A stretch of 64,000 nt of DNA from Pantoea vagans (GCF_004792415.1 NZ_CP038853.1:3596001-3660000); one strand, 5' to 3'; positions 8,037 through 18,179 are shown, counted from the stretch's first letter. Numbers and translations are program-made. Notes: generated by a model not told the origin, from the sequence alone.

Positions 8037-9032
8037 ATGGAACTGCTCTGCCCGGCAGGAAACTTACCCGCAGTGCGCACCGCCACAGAGAATGGTGCGG
8101 ATGCGGTCTATGTGGGACTGAAAGATGACACCAATGCCCGTCACTTTGCGGGCCTGAACTTCACCGATAAAAAGCTGGCTGAAGCGGCGCGCTATCTCCA
8201 TCAGCATCGGCGCAAACTGCATGTGGCGATCAACACGTTTGCCCACCCGGATGGCATGGGACGCTGGCAGCGGGCGATTGATGTGGCGGCGCAAAACGGA
8301 GCCGACGCGCTGATTCTGGCCGATATTGCCACGCTGGAGTATGCCGCGAAGCATTATCCACAGGTTGAACGTCATCTCTCTGTGCAGGCTTCGGCAACCA
8401 ATCTTGAGGCGATTCGCTTTTATCATCGCCACTTCAATCTGCAGCGCGTGGTGCTGCCGCGGGTGTTGTCGATTCATCAGGTTAAACAACTGGCGCGCAG
8501 CACGCCGGTGCCGCTGGAGGTGTTCGCCTTTGGCAGCCTGTGCATTATGGCGGAAGGCCGCTGCTATCTCTCCTCCTGGATGACCGGCGAATCGCCTAAC
8601 AGCGCAGGTGCCTGCTCCCCGGCGAAGTTTGTGCGCTGGCAGCAGACGCCGCAGGGCATGGAGTCACGCCTGAATGAGGTATTAATCGATCGCTACGCGC
8701 CCGATGAGAGCGCCGGTTACCCGACGCTCTGCAAAGGACGCTATGAGGTTAACAATCAGCGTTATCACGTGCTGGAGGAGCCCACCAGTCTCAACACACT
8801 GGAACTGCTGCCGGAGCTGCTGCGGGCAGGCATCGCCTCGGTGAAAATCGAAGGCCGCCAGCGCAGTCCCGCCTACGTCGCTGATGTGGCGCGCGTCTGG
8901 CGTCAGGCGATCGATCGCTGCAAGGCGCAGCCGGAACAGTTTGACGTCGCGCCACAGTGGATGCAGACCCTGGGCGATCTCTCCGAAGGCACACAAACCA
9001 CGCTGGGTGCTTATCACCGTGAATGGCAATAA
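8037..9032 (+). CDS. ubiU: Oxygen-independent ubiquinone hydroxylase subunit UbiU (U32 family)
   Basis: UbiU is a U32-family (formerly peptidase-like) 4Fe-4S protein that forms a heterodimer with UbiV and hydroxylates ubiquinone intermediates without oxygen. At 331 residues it equals the E. coli protein, and all four cluster cysteines are at the expected positions: Cys169, Cys176, Cys193 and Cys232. The start at 8037 is fixed by GAGAGGA six bases upstream and by the conserved MELLCPAGNLPA N-terminus; an in-frame ATG at 7995 would add unconserved residues. ubiV follows after nine bases. Confidence 0.97.
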   Translation: MELLCPAGNLPAVRTATENGADAVYVGLKDDTNARHFAGLNFTDKKLAEAARYLHQHRRKLHVAINTFAHPDGMGRWQRAIDVAAQNGADALILADIATLEYAAKHYPQVERHLSVQASATNLEAIRFYHRHFNLQRVVLPRVLSIHQVKQLARSTPVPLEVFAFGSLCIMAEGRCYLSSWMTGESPNSAGACSPAKFVRWQQTPQGMESRLNEVLIDRYAPDESAGYPTLCKGRYEVNNQRYHVLEEPTSLNTLELLPELLRAGIASVKIEGRQRSPAYVADVARVWRQAIDRCKAQPEQFDVAPQWMQTLGDLSEGTQTTLGAYHREWQ

Positions 9033-9041
9033 GGAGTCATG

Positions 9042-9920
9042 ATGCAATATGCCCTTGGGCCGGTGCTCTGGTACTGGCCGACCGATACGCTGGAAGATTT
9101 CTACCAGCAGGCTGCCCGCAGTAGTGCGGATATTATTTATCTCGGCGAGGCGGTGTGCAGTAAACGCCGCGCCACGCCCTATGCCCGCTGGATGGCGCTG
9201 GCGCGTGACGTGGCGTCCAGCGGCAAACAGGTCGTACTCAGCACGCTGGCGCTGCTGCAATCCCCCTCTGAGCTGAAAGAGCTGCAGCGCTACGTAGAAA
9301 ACGGCGAGTTCCTGATTGAAGCCAATGATATCGGCACGGTCAATATGGCCGCTGAGCGCCATCTGCCCTTTGTCGCCGGGCCGACGCTGAATGTCTATAA
9401 CGCCGACACGCTGCAGCTGCTGGTCAAAGAGGGCATGACGCGCTGGTGTATGCCGGTGGAGATGTCGCGTGACTGGCTGCTACAGCTGCTGGCGCAGTGC
9501 GAAGCACGGGGTATCCGGCAGCAGTTTGAGGTGGAGGTGATGGGCTACGGTCATCTGCCGCTGGCGCTGTCAGCGCGCTGCTTCACCGCCCGCTCTGAAA
9601 ACCGCGCGAAAGATGACTGCGAAACCTGCTGCATCAACTATCCGACAGGCCGCCGCGTCAATTCTCAGGAGGGACAGCAGGTGTTCGTCCTCAATGGCAT
9701 TCAGACCATGAGCGGCTACTGCTATAACCTGGGTAACGATCTGGCGGGAATGCGTGGCCAGGTCGATTGCGTGAGACTCTCGCCACAGGATACGTCGACG
9801 CTGGCGGAGATTGACCGTTTCCGCGCTAATGAAAATGGCCAGGCCCCGCTTATGGTCGCGAAAGGCTGCGATTGTAACGGTTACTGGCGCAAACTGGCGG
9901 GTATGACGCTGGCATCCTGA
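9042..9920 (+). CDS. ubiV: Oxygen-independent ubiquinone hydroxylase subunit UbiV (U32 family)
   Basis: Partner of UbiU in oxygen-independent ubiquinone hydroxylation; it carries its own 4Fe-4S cluster. With the second of two tandem ATGs (9042) the protein has 292 residues, as in E. coli, and the cluster cysteines fall at Cys39, Cys180, Cys193 and Cys197. AAGGAG is five bases upstream of 9042 but only two bases from the ATG at 9039, which also favours the second start. It is cotranscribed with ubiU. Confidence 0.97.
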   Translation: MQYALGPVLWYWPTDTLEDFYQQAARSSADIIYLGEAVCSKRRATPYARWMALARDVASSGKQVVLSTLALLQSPSELKELQRYVENGEFLIEANDIGTVNMAAERHLPFVAGPTLNVYNADTLQLLVKEGMTRWCMPVEMSRDWLLQLLAQCEARGIRQQFEVEVMGYGHLPLALSARCFTARSENRAKDDCETCCINYPTGRRVNSQEGQQVFVLNGIQTMSGYCYNLGNDLAGMRGQVDCVRLSPQDTSTLAEIDRFRANENGQAPLMVAKGCDCNGYWRKLAGMTLAS

Positions 9921-10035
9921 GTAAAAGCACATACCGGCTATATTCCTGCTGAGGTTAGCAGTTTTAATATAAGGAATGATGCGTAATACTAAATGGTGCA
10001 GGTTTTTACGCCTGCGCCATACAACGGGAGTAGTC

Positions 10036-11046
10036 ATGTCTGATAAAAAACCTCTTCGCCTGTCCGTGCTGGATCTTGCGCCGATTCCACAGGGCGCGAC
10101 CGCACGGGATGCGTTCCACAATTCACTGGCGCTGGCGCGTCAGGCTGAAAAACTGGGCTTCGAACGCTACTGGCTGGCTGAACATCACAACATGACAGGG
10201 ATTGCCAGCGCTGCGACGTCGGTGTTGATCGGCTATCTGGCGGCGAACACCGAGACCCTGAAGCTGGGTTCCGGCGGCATTATGCTGCCCAACCATGCGC
10301 CGCTGGTGATCGCCGAGCAGTTTGGCACCCTGGCCTCTCTCTATCCTGGCCGAATCGACCTCGGCTTAGGCCGTGCGCCCGGTTCTGACCAGCGCACCAT
10401 GATGGCGCTGCGCCGTCACCAGGCCAGCATGCACGCTGACACCTTTCCCGAAGATGTGGCTGAGCTGATTCACTGGTTTGATGCTGACTCGGATGCGCAA
10501 CTGCCGGTTCAGCCAGTGCCGGGTCTGGGGCTGAAGATCCTGGTCTGGCTGCTCGGTTCCAGCCTCTACAGCGCCCAGCTGTCAGCGAAAATGGGACTGC
10601 CATTTGCCTTTGCCTCCCATTTCGCGCCTGACCAGCTGTTCCAGGCGCTGCACGTGTATCGTGAGAACTTCCAGCCTTCAGCGCGTCTCGACAAGCCGTA
10701 TGCCACCGTCTGCATTAACGTGGTTGCCGCTGATAATGAACGTGATGCGCGCTTCCTGTTTACCTCGCAGCAGCAGCAGTTTATTAACCTGCGCCGCGGC
10801 AAACCTGGCCCGTTGCCGGCACCGGTTGAGAACATGGATAACCTCTGGTCGCCGTCAGAGCAGTATGGCGTGCAGCAGGCGCTGAGCATGTCGCTGGTAG
10901 GCGATACCGACAAGGTGCGTCATGGCCTGGCCTCGCTGATGCGTGAAACGCAGGCGGATGAAATTATGGTTAATGGTCAGATTTTTGACTCCGAGGCACG
11001 TCTGCGCTCCTTTGCCATTGCGATGGAAGCGGCAAACAGCCTGTAA
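10036..11046 (+). CDS. yhbW: Luciferase-like monooxygenase YhbW
   Basis: A 336-residue member of the bacterial luciferase-like flavin monooxygenase superfamily, similar in length to E. coli YhbW. Family features include the LAEHHNM segment near residue 50, the [13 protein letters not shown] segment and LGRAPGSD. The reaction is unknown; the fold uses reduced flavin and oxygen. The ATG at 10036 has GGGAG six bases upstream; an earlier ATG at 9976 adds an unconserved extension. Its stop codon abuts the stop of the convergent araC-type gene with no intervening base. Confidence 0.94.
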   Translation: MSDKKPLRLSVLDLAPIPQGATARDAFHNSLALARQAEKLGFERYWLAEHHNMTGIASAATSVLIGYLAANTETLKLGSGGIMLPNHAPLVIAEQFGTLASLYPGRIDLGLGRAPGSDQRTMMALRRHQASMHADTFPEDVAELIHWFDADSDAQLPVQPVPGLGLKILVWLLGSSLYSAQLSAKMGLPFAFASHFAPDQLFQALHVYRENFQPSARLDKPYATVCINVVAADNERDARFLFTSQQQQFINLRRGKPGPLPAPVENMDNLWSPSEQYGVQQALSMSLVGDTDKVRHGLASLMRETQADEIMVNGQIFDSEARLRSFAIAMEAANSL

Positions 11047-11967
11047 TCAGTTTTGCGGTGGGCGCAGGGTATCCGGGCTCACCGCCAGCTGACGACTGTC
11101 CCTGGCCGGAGATTGCCCATACAGGCGGCGATACTCGCGGCTGAACTGTGATGCGCTCTGATAGCCCACCCGATAGCCTGCGGTACCGGCATCCAGCTTT
11201 TCCACCATCATCAGACGTCGCGCCTCATTGAGCCGCAGTTGTTTCTGGTATTGCATCGGCGTCATGGCCGTGACGGCTTTGAAGTGATGATGCAGCGAAG
11301 AGATACTCATGCCAACACTGCTGGCGAGCTGATCGATCTTCAGCGGCTGATGAAAATTCTCCCGCAGCCAGCGAGCTGCCTGCGCCACCCGGTTACCCGG
11401 CCGCTCAGCCAGCGCCATGTTCAGGATGCGCGATCCCTCCGGCCCGGTCAGCAGTCGGTAGAAAATCTCCTGCTCAATCAGCGGGGCCAGCGCCTCAATA
11501 TCTTCCGGATGGTCAAGCAGACGCACCAGCCGGATGACCGCATCCACCAGCAAAGGTGAAACCTTATGCACGGTGACACCACGTTCATTGCCTGCGGTTG
11601 ACAGCGGCAGCGCTGGCGGAAACTGTTCAAGGTAGCGCATAAGCCGGGATTCATTAATGGCGATACCTATCCCGAGATTCGGCTTTTCCGGTGTGGCGAC
11701 AGTGACGCAGGCGCGCACTGGCATATCCAGCGTCACCAGCAACAGATCCCCCGGTCCATAGTGCAGCACCTCATCACCCATATGCAGTGCTTTGCTGCCC
11801 TGCGCCACCAGCGCAAAACTGGCCCATTGAGCAAAGTGCATCGGCTCTGTGGGTGCTGAAACCCGGCCAAAAAACAGGCAATCGATGGCGCTTGAATGCC
11901 GGCCATCCTCCGGCGCATGACGGGCAATTAACTGCGCCAGCGCCTGCCACTTGTCACTCTCTGTCAC
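11047..11967 (-). CDS. AraC-family transcriptional regulator (AraC_N type)
   Basis: A 306-residue regulator with an N-terminal AraC_N-type sensing domain (about 15-170, with GPGDLLLVTLDMPV) and a C-terminal pair of AraC helix-turn-helices (about 195-290, with LASSVGMSISSLHHHFK and GYQSASQFSREYRRLYG). Its architecture is close to YqhC-type regulators, which sense aldehydes and activate oxidoreductase genes. It is divergent from an SDR gene 174 bp away, and that gap has a palindrome and direct repeats suited to an AraC-type regulator. I infer that it controls the SDR and perhaps itself. It occupies the place of mtr in E. coli. Confidence 0.9.
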   Translation of the reverse strand: MTESDKWQALAQLIARHAPEDGRHSSAIDCLFFGRVSAPTEPMHFAQWASFALVAQGSKALHMGDEVLHYGPGDLLLVTLDMPVRACVTVATPEKPNLGIGIAINESRLMRYLEQFPPALPLSTAGNERGVTVHKVSPLLVDAVIRLVRLLDHPEDIEALAPLIEQEIFYRLLTGPEGSRILNMALAERPGNRVAQAARWLRENFHQPLKIDQLASSVGMSISSLHHHFKAVTAMTPMQYQKQLRLNEARRLMMVEKLDAGTAGYRVGYQSASQFSREYRRLYGQSPARDSRQLAVSPDTLRPPQN

Positions 11968-12001
11968 TGCGTTCTCCCCTTCCGCTCTCTGTGCCGATAT
12001 T

Positions 12002-12071
12002 ACCTGACGTCAGGTGAAATACCTGTCCTGCTGCCGCACTTTTGCAGGATCGTGCAAGAAGCTTGCAGGAT
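12002..12071. promoter_or_regulatory. Probable operator region between the AraC regulator and the SDR
   Basis: A 14-bp perfect palindrome ACCTGACGTCAGGT lies at 12002-12015. Two direct copies of TTGCAGGAT lie at 12042-12050 and 12063-12071, exactly 21 bp apart (two helical turns), the typical geometry of AraC-family half-sites. They lie 30-50 bp upstream of a possible -10 (CATAGT, 12101-12106) for the SDR. Assignment to the adjacent regulator is inference. Confidence 0.5.
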
Positions 12072-12141
12072 TGCGCTACCCGCTTCTGGTCACCAGCGCG
12101 CATAGTCTTTCGACGCAATCATTACGGCGGAGAATGACATA

Positions 12142-12888
12142 ATGAAAGCACTGCAGAACAAAATTGCACTGGTGACAGGTGCCTCAAAAGGCATTGGTGC
12201 AGCGATTGCCATCGCGTTCGCCGCAGCGGGCGCCAGGGTGGTGGTCAACTATCGTCAGGATGAAGTCGGGGCAGCTGACGTGGTCAGCGATATCGTCACG
12301 CTGGGCAGTGAAGCCGTGGCGGTACAGGCTGATATCTCTCATCTGCGGGATGTGGAACGGCTGTTTGCCACCACCGCAGAGTGTTTCGGCGCACCCGATA
12401 TTGTGGTGAATAATGCGGGCAGTTTTCATCATGGCGAGTTTGCGGCGCTGACGCCGGAGGAGATGCAGCAGCAGATTAACGTTAACCTGCTCGGCACGCT
12501 GCTGGTCTGTCAGCAGGCAATTCGTCACTTTCCCGCGCATGGCGGCAGCATTATCAACCTCAGCGCCCTGAACAGTAAAAACAGTACGCCAGGTTCCGTG
12601 CTCTGGGCGGCAACTAAAGGTGCGGTGGATACGCTGACTCAGGGGCTGGCGCGCGAGCTGGGCGCAAAAAATATCCGGGTTAACGCGCTGGCACCTGGCA
12701 TGATTCTGACCGAAGGATTGCTGGCCGCGAAGAGGATCAGCCCGCAGCTCAAGGCACAGCTGCTGGCGGCTACCCCGCTGGGGCGTTTTGGTCTGCCGGA
12801 GGATGTGGCGCAGGTCGCGCTGTTTCTTGCTTCTGAGGAGTCCGCTTATGTCAGCGGCGAGCGCGTCATGATCAGCGGCGGTGCCTGA
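12142..12888 (+). CDS. Short-chain dehydrogenase/reductase with altered catalytic site
   Basis: A 248-residue classical SDR. The cofactor loop TGASKGIG is at 12-19, NNAG at 90-93 and the structural Asn at 115. In the catalytic region the usual Ser position (13 residues before the Tyr) is Ala142, with a Ser at 141, and the Tyr of YxxxK is Trp155 (LWAATKG); Lys159 is kept. A normal SDR hydride-transfer mechanism would therefore be impaired or different. The gene is divergent from the AraC regulator and is followed by a bidirectional terminator. Ribosome site GGCGGAGAA precedes the ATG. The substrate is unknown. Confidence 0.9.
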   Translation: MKALQNKIALVTGASKGIGAAIAIAFAAAGARVVVNYRQDEVGAADVVSDIVTLGSEAVAVQADISHLRDVERLFATTAECFGAPDIVVNNAGSFHHGEFAALTPEEMQQQINVNLLGTLLVCQQAIRHFPAHGGSIINLSALNSKNSTPGSVLWAATKGAVDTLTQGLARELGAKNIRVNALAPGMILTEGLLAAKRISPQLKAQLLAATPLGRFGLPEDVAQVALFLASEESAYVSGERVMISGGA

Positions 12889-12895
12889 CAGGCAT

Positions 12896-12926
12896 AAAAA
12901 AAGGGAAGCCAGCGGCTTCCCTTTTC
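12896..12926. terminator. Bidirectional terminator between the SDR and deaD
   Basis: A perfect 10-bp stem (AAGGGAAGCC / GGCTTCCCTT) with loop AGC, flanked by an A-run on the left and TTTT on the right. It can stop the SDR transcript on the plus strand and deaD on the minus strand. Confidence 0.88.
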
Positions 12927-12943
12927 GTTACGACGTTAAGTCG

Positions 12944-14851
12944 TTATGCATCACGACGACGTGGAGCGGCAGCTGCGCCTTCTTCACGACGTGGACCACG
13001 GCTACCTTCACGGTTAAAGCTGCGTCCGCCGCCTTCACGACCACCTTCACGGCGCTCTGAAGAGAAGCGACGACCACCTTCACGGTTGGCTGCGCCAGGA
13101 CCGCTGCGACGCTCACCGCCAGCTGGACGACGATCGCCACGGCCTTCGTTTGGCTGTGCATCACCCAGCAACTGCATATTCATCGGTTTGTTCAGAATAC
13201 GCGTACGGGTGAAGTGCTGCAGCACATCGCCTGGCATGCCTTTCGGCAGCTCGATAGTCGAGTGGTTACCGAACAGCTTGATGTTACCGATGTAACGGCT
13301 GCTGATGTCGCCTTCGTTAGCGATAGCGCCAACGATGTGACGAACTTCAACACCATCATCACGGCCCACTTCGATACGGTACAGCTGCATTTCGCCAACG
13401 TCACGACGTTCGCGACGTGGACGATCGCCATCACGGCTTTCACGTGGACCACGATCGCTACGCGCTTCACGGCTGTCACGACGGCCATCACGCTCGTCAC
13501 GATCGCGGTATTCGCGACGTGCAGGACGTGGTGCTTCTGGTGGCAGAATCAGAGGACGTTCGCCCTGTGCCATCTTCAGCAGTGCGGCTGCGAGAGTTTC
13601 CAGATCCAGTTCATCTTCCGGCTGCATTTTAGTCAGCAGAGCACGGTACTGGTCCAGATCGCTGCTTTCCAGCTGCTGCTGGACTTTAGCGGCAAACTTA
13701 GCCAGACGACGCTCACCCAGCAGTTCTGCGTTAGGCAGTTCAACTTCAGGGATGGTCAGCTTCATGGTACGTTCGATGTTGCGCAGCAGACGACGCTCGC
13801 GGTTCTCAACGAACAGCAGCGCACGGCCAGCACGACCGGCACGACCGGTACGGCCGATACGGTGAACGTATGATTCTGCATCCATCGGGATGTCGTAGTT
13901 TACAACCAGGCTGATACGCTCAACGTCCAGGCCACGGGCCGCAACGTCGGTTGCAATCAGGATGTCCAGACGACCATCTTTCAGGCGCTCCAGCGTCTGC
14001 TCACGCAGTGCCTGGTTCATATCCCCGTTCAGCGCGGCGCTGTTATAGCCACTACGTTCCAGCGCTTCTGCCACTTCCAGCGTTGCGTTTTTAGTACGCA
14101 CGAAGATGATGGCAGCATCAAAGTCTTCTGCTTCCAGGAAGCGAACCAGTGCGTCTGTTTTACGACCATAAGCGGTCCAGTAACTCTGGCTGATGTCAGG
14201 ACGCGTTGTCATGCTTGACTGAATACGCACTTCCTGTGGATCTTTCATGAAGCGTTTGGTGATGCGACGAATCGCTTCCGGCATGGTTGCAGAGAACAGC
14301 GCAGTCTGATGACCGGCTGGGATCTGTGCCATGATGGTTTCAACGTCTTCGATGAAGCCCATACGCAGCATTTCATCTGCTTCATCCAGCACCAGACCGC
14401 GCAGGTTAGAAAGGTCTAACGTGCCGCGTTTCAGGTGGTCAAGCAGACGACCAGGCGTACCCACAACAACCTGTGGTCCCTGACGCAGAGCGCGCAGCTG
14501 CACGTCATAACGCTGGCCGCCGTAGAGGGCAACCACGTTCAGGCCGCGCATGTGTTTAGAGAATTCAGTAACTGCTTCAGCAACCTGAACCGCCAGTTCG
14601 CGGGTCGGTGCCAGCACCAGAATCTGTGGTGCTTTAACAGTCGGGTCAATGTTGTTCAACAGCGGCAGTGAGAACGCCGCAGTTTTACCACTCCCGGTCT
14701 GCGCCATGCCTAACACGTCACGGCCCGCCAGCAGGTGAGGAATACACTCAGCCTGGATTGGGGATGGCTTTACGTAGCCCATGCCATTCAGTGATTCAAG
14801 GATGTCGGCGTTCAGGCCAAGGTCAGCAAAAGTGGTTTGAATATCAGTCAT
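12944..14851 (-). CDS. deaD: DEAD-box ATP-dependent RNA helicase DeaD (CsdA)
   Basis: DeaD unwinds RNA in 50S ribosome assembly and in the cold-shock degradosome. The 635-residue protein has the Q motif, Walker [13 protein letters not shown] (VLDEADEML), SAT and HRIGRTGR motifs in the two RecA domains, then an RNA-binding domain and an Arg/Gly-rich tail of repeated RRE/GGR-like segments. The ATG at 14851 matches the E. coli N-terminus; a GTG three codons upstream sits too close to the AGAGG site. It is preceded by the yrbN leader ORF, whose stop overlaps the deaD ribosome site region. Confidence 0.97.
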   Translation of the reverse strand: MTDIQTTFADLGLNADILESLNGMGYVKPSPIQAECIPHLLAGRDVLGMAQTGSGKTAAFSLPLLNNIDPTVKAPQILVLAPTRELAVQVAEAVTEFSKHMRGLNVVALYGGQRYDVQLRALRQGPQVVVGTPGRLLDHLKRGTLDLSNLRGLVLDEADEMLRMGFIEDVETIMAQIPAGHQTALFSATMPEAIRRITKRFMKDPQEVRIQSSMTTRPDISQSYWTAYGRKTDALVRFLEAEDFDAAIIFVRTKNATLEVAEALERSGYNSAALNGDMNQALREQTLERLKDGRLDILIATDVAARGLDVERISLVVNYDIPMDAESYVHRIGRTGRAGRAGRALLFVENRERRLLRNIERTMKLTIPEVELPNAELLGERRLAKFAAKVQQQLESSDLDQYRALLTKMQPEDELDLETLAAALLKMAQGERPLILPPEAPRPARREYRDRDERDGRRDSREARSDRGPRESRDGDRPRRERRDVGEMQLYRIEVGRDDGVEVRHIVGAIANEGDISSRYIGNIKLFGNHSTIELPKGMPGDVLQHFTRTRILNKPMNMQLLGDAQPNEGRGDRRPAGGERRSGPGAANREGGRRFSSERREGGREGGGRSFNREGSRGPRREEGAAAAPRRRDA

Positions 14852-14867
14852 GTAGTACACGTGCCTC

Positions 14868-14924
14868 TTAGATTGCGGCGGCCAGTCTACATAACTCGTC
14901 GTGAAAACTTTCAGTCATTTTCAT
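14868..14924 (-). CDS. yrbN: YrbN-like leader peptide upstream of deaD
   Basis: An 18-codon [21 protein letters not shown], ending 16 bases before the deaD start. The [10 protein letters not shown] core resembles the E. coli YrbN small protein, which occupies the same place between nlpI and deaD; the version here is shorter. Its TAA runs into the AGAGG that probably serves deaD, so translation of the leader may influence deaD. Matching the family rests on memory of the E. coli sequence and on position. Confidence 0.72.
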   Translation of the reverse strand: MKMTESFHDELCRLAAAI

Positions 14925-15029
14925 CAAAAAGTGTGAACCGGCTCAAATTAGAAGTTTTGACGAACAGAAAAGCCCTCATCCCTTAAGATGATGACTTAAC
15001 AGGTTTTACAGGCAAATTAAGTTCGTCAG

Positions 15030-15914
15030 CTATTGCTGGTCAGATTCTGATAAATCGTCTTGTGCCTGGCCGAGTTGCGCCAGTTCCAACAATGCGTATC
15101 GGTGTTCAACAAAGTTGTTAACGTTGTTGGCCACCGCCAGTTTGAACAACGCTTTCGCGTCGTCCTTCTCCCCCAGACTTAGGTAGTACTTACCTAAATA
15201 GAAGTTGGTTTCACTGAGATGTTCAGCGAGCGAGGTGTTATCCGTTGCGTCCGCCTTGAGACTTTCCATCAACGTTTTCTCGTTGATATCTCCAAGGTAG
15301 AACTCGACAATATTCCATCCCCATTGGTCTCTGACCGCTTTGTCGTGACGCTGTTGAAGCGCGACTTTTGCCTTGTCGACATCCATCTCACGTTCAACGA
15401 GATAGAGCCACAGACTGCGGAAAGGATCGTTAGGATCGTCTTGATAAAACGCCAGCAGATCATCTTGCGCTAACTTGTATCGACCGCCGTAATAGAGGGC
15501 GATACCACGGTTTAAATGCGCATAGTTGTAAGTTGGATCAAGCTCAAGTACAGAATCAAACGCTTCATAGGCGGCATCAAAGTTGCCCGCCTGCGTTAAA
15601 TATATGCCTAAGTAGTTAAACACTTCGGGCATATCTGGTCTTATAGACAGCGCTTGCGAAAAATCGTTCCGCGCTAATGCCCGCAGACCTAAACTATCAT
15701 ACAACACTCCGCGCTCATATAACAGCTGTGCGCGTTCATCATCGGTGAGAGCGCGACTGGCAAGAATTTGTTCCATGCGCGCCAGTATCACTTCCTGCTG
15801 CAGTGTGGGCTGTAAAGGCACTGCAAGAACTTCGTTCTTACGCCAATTGGAGTTGCTGCATCCTGCCAGCGTCAAAGCTGTCGCAACAAAACACCAGCGC
15901 AGAAAAGGCTTCAT
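15030..15914 (-). CDS. nlpI: Outer-membrane lipoprotein NlpI
   Basis: NlpI is a TPR lipoprotein that scaffolds peptidoglycan hydrolases and brings MepS to the protease Prc. The protein has 294 residues, as in E. coli. A lipoprotein signal ends LTLAGC with the lipidated Cys19, and tandem TPR repeats run from about residue 60 to 170 (for example [18 protein letters not shown]), with another near 235. It lies between pnp and yrbN-deaD as in E. coli and reads in the same direction. Confidence 0.97.
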   Translation of the reverse strand: MKPFLRWCFVATALTLAGCSNSNWRKNEVLAVPLQPTLQQEVILARMEQILASRALTDDERAQLLYERGVLYDSLGLRALARNDFSQALSIRPDMPEVFNYLGIYLTQAGNFDAAYEAFDSVLELDPTYNYAHLNRGIALYYGGRYKLAQDDLLAFYQDDPNDPFRSLWLYLVEREMDVDKAKVALQQRHDKAVRDQWGWNIVEFYLGDINEKTLMESLKADATDNTSLAEHLSETNFYLGKYYLSLGEKDDAKALFKLAVANNVNNFVEHRYALLELAQLGQAQDDLSESDQQ

Positions 15915-16002
15915 TTCCCACTCCCGAATACAAACATTGGGATAACCATCCTGTCATCCGCCTGCTGTGCACAAGGATTCCCGCCCTCGCGATGATACAA
16001 AC

Positions 16003-16029
16003 GCCCCTCTCTGCCAGGCAAAGAGGGGC
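16003..16029 (-). terminator. Probable pnp terminator
   Basis: A perfect 8-bp stem (GCCCCTCT / AGAGGGGC) with an 11-base loop, 15 bases past the pnp stop. On the minus strand it is followed by the weak U-stretch GTTTGT, so termination may be partial and allow read-through to nlpI. Confidence 0.6.
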
Positions 16030-16043
16030 AAATCAGCAACGAC

Positions 16044-18179
16044 TTATTCAGCGTCAGGCGTAGTCACCGCTGCAGCTTCTTCAGTCTGCGGCTTAGATTC
16101 TGTCGCTTCTTTGATGCTCAGACGTACGCGGCCCTGGCGATCAACTTCCATCACCTTAACCGGCACTTCCTGACCCATCTGCAGGTAGTCAGTCACTTTC
16201 TCAACGCGCTTATCAGCGATTTGTGAAATGTGAACCAGACCTTCTTTACCGCCGCCGATAGCAACGAAGGCACCGAAGTCAACGATACGGGTCACTTTAC
16301 CACTGTAAATGCGGCCCACTTCGATTTCTGCAGTGATCTCTTCGATACGACGAATCGCTTCTTTCGCTTTCAGACCATCGGTCGCCGCGATTTTCACGGT
16401 GCCGTCATCTTCGATTTCAATCGTCGTGCCGGTCTCTTCGGTCAGTGCACGAATCACTGAGCCGCCTTTACCGATCACATCTTTGATCTTGTCAGAGCTG
16501 ATTTTGATGGTGTAGATGCGTGGAGCGAATTCAGAAATCTCAGTACGCGGTGTGCTGATAGCCTGTTCCATGACGCCCAGAATGTGCAGACGCGCACCCT
16601 TGGCCTGGTTCAGGGCTTCCTGCATGATTTCACGCGTGATGCCTTCGATTTTGATGTCCATCTGCAGCGCGGTGATACCTTCACGGCTACCGGCTACTTT
16701 GAAGTCCATGTCGCCCAGGTGATCTTCGTCGCCCAGGATGTCTGACAGAACCACAAACTTCTCATCTTCTTTTACCAGACCCATTGCGATACCGGCAACG
16801 GCGGCTTTGATTGGCACACCTGCATCCATCAGCGCCAGTGAGGCACCACAGACAGAGGCCATCGAAGAGGAGCCGTTAGATTCGGTGATTTCAGACACCA
16901 CACGCACGGTGTAAGGGAAATCTTCCGCTTTAGGCATTACCGCTAACACACCGCGCTTCGCCAGACGACCGTGACCAATCTCACGACGCTTCGGCGAACC
17001 GACCATGCCGGTTTCACCGACAGAGTATGGAGGGAAGTTGTAATGGAACAGGAAGCTGTCGGTACGTTCGCCCATCAGCTCATCCAGATTCTGCGCATCA
17101 CGGGTAGTACCCAGCGTTGCCGTAACCAGTGCCTGCGTCTCACCACGGGTAAACAGTGATGAACCGTGAGTACGTGGCAATACGCCAGTACGCACGTCCA
17201 GACCGCGGATCATGTCTTTTTCACGGCCATCGATACGTGGCTCGCCATTCAGGATGCGGGTACGAACGACGGTTTTTTCGAGGCTATGCACGATGTCGCC
17301 GATTTCTGAACCATCCAGCGTTTCATCTTCAGCCAGCAGCGCAGCAATGGTTTCGTCTTTGATGACGCCAACCTGCGCGTAACGCTCCTGCTTGTCAGTG
17401 ATGCGGTAAGCATCGCTGATGCGCGCTTCTGCCAGGGCAGCAACGCGAGAAATCAGCGGGGTGTTAGCCGCTTCTGGCTGCCAGTCCCAGCGTGGTTTGC
17501 CGGCTTCAGCCACCAGGGCATTGATGTTTTCGATAACGATCTGCTGCTGGTCATGGCCAAAGACCACGGCGCCCAGCATCTGCTCTTCTGACAGGATCTC
17601 AGCTTCAGATTCAACCATCAGAACGGCATTCTGCGTACCGGCAACGACCAGATCCAGACGAGACTGTTTCAGCTCATCTGCGGTTGGGTTCAGAATATAT
17701 TGATCGTTGATGTAACCGACACGCGCAGCACCAATCGGGCCATTAAACGGCAGACCAGAAAGCGCCAGTGCAGCCGAGGCACCAATCATTGCAACGATGT
17801 CCGGATGAACCTGTGGGTTAACAGACACCACGGTGGCAATAACCTGGACTTCGTTAACAAAGCCTTCCGGGAACAGCGGGCGAATCGGGCGGTCAATCAG
17901 ACGCGAAATCAGAGTTTCGCCTTCGCTTGGACGGCCTTCACGACGGAAGAAGCTGCCTGGGATACGACCAGCAGCGTAAGTACGCTCCTGATAGTTCACG
18001 GTCAGTGGGAAGAAGTCCTGACCGGGTTTAGATTTTTTCTGACCTACGACAGTGACGAACACTGCAGTATCGTCCATGCTCACCATCACAGCGGCTGTCG
18101 CCTGGCGAGCCATCATGCCGGTTTCCAGCGTGACGGTATGTTGACCATATTGGAATTTGCGTACGATCGGATTCAGCAA
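16044..18179 (-). CDS. pnp: Polynucleotide phosphorylase
   Basis: PNPase degrades RNA 3' to 5' by phosphorolysis as a trimer and is a core part of the degradosome. I place the start at the TTG at 18179 because the product then begins (M)[15 protein letters not shown] and has 711 residues, exactly as in E. coli, where pnp also starts with TTG; AAGGA lies eight bases upstream. Two RNase PH domains, a KH domain ([16 protein letters not shown]) and a C-terminal S1 domain ([19 protein letters not shown]) are present. A leader hairpin lies upstream. Confidence 0.97.
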   Translation of the reverse strand: MLNPIVRKFQYGQHTVTLETGMMARQATAAVMVSMDDTAVFVTVVGQKKSKPGQDFFPLTVNYQERTYAAGRIPGSFFRREGRPSEGETLISRLIDRPIRPLFPEGFVNEVQVIATVVSVNPQVHPDIVAMIGASAALALSGLPFNGPIGAARVGYINDQYILNPTADELKQSRLDLVVAGTQNAVLMVESEAEILSEEQMLGAVVFGHDQQQIVIENINALVAEAGKPRWDWQPEAANTPLISRVAALAEARISDAYRITDKQERYAQVGVIKDETIAALLAEDETLDGSEIGDIVHSLEKTVVRTRILNGEPRIDGREKDMIRGLDVRTGVLPRTHGSSLFTRGETQALVTATLGTTRDAQNLDELMGERTDSFLFHYNFPPYSVGETGMVGSPKRREIGHGRLAKRGVLAVMPKAEDFPYTVRVVSEITESNGSSSMASVCGASLALMDAGVPIKAAVAGIAMGLVKEDEKFVVLSDILGDEDHLGDMDFKVAGSREGITALQMDIKIEGITREIMQEALNQAKGARLHILGVMEQAISTPRTEISEFAPRIYTIKISSDKIKDVIGKGGSVIRALTEETGTTIEIEDDGTVKIAATDGLKAKEAIRRIEEITAEIEVGRIYSGKVTRIVDFGAFVAIGGGKEGLVHISQIADKRVEKVTDYLQMGQEVPVKVMEVDRQGRVRLSIKEATESKPQTEEAAAVTTPDAE

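Noticed and set aside
8682-9362. Minus-strand ORF antisense to ubiU and ubiV
   Set aside because: Spans the junction of two clear genes and is a shadow.
8037-9920. ubiU and ubiV as U32 collagenase-like peptidases
   Set aside because: All eight cluster cysteines sit at the positions known for the UbiU-UbiV hydroxylase, so the older peptidase label is inappropriate.
13214-13873. Long plus-strand ORF of 219 codons antisense to deaD
   Set aside because: A shadow of the Arg/Gly/Asp-rich deaD tail; its composition (repeated T, F, A) is what antisense of such codons gives.
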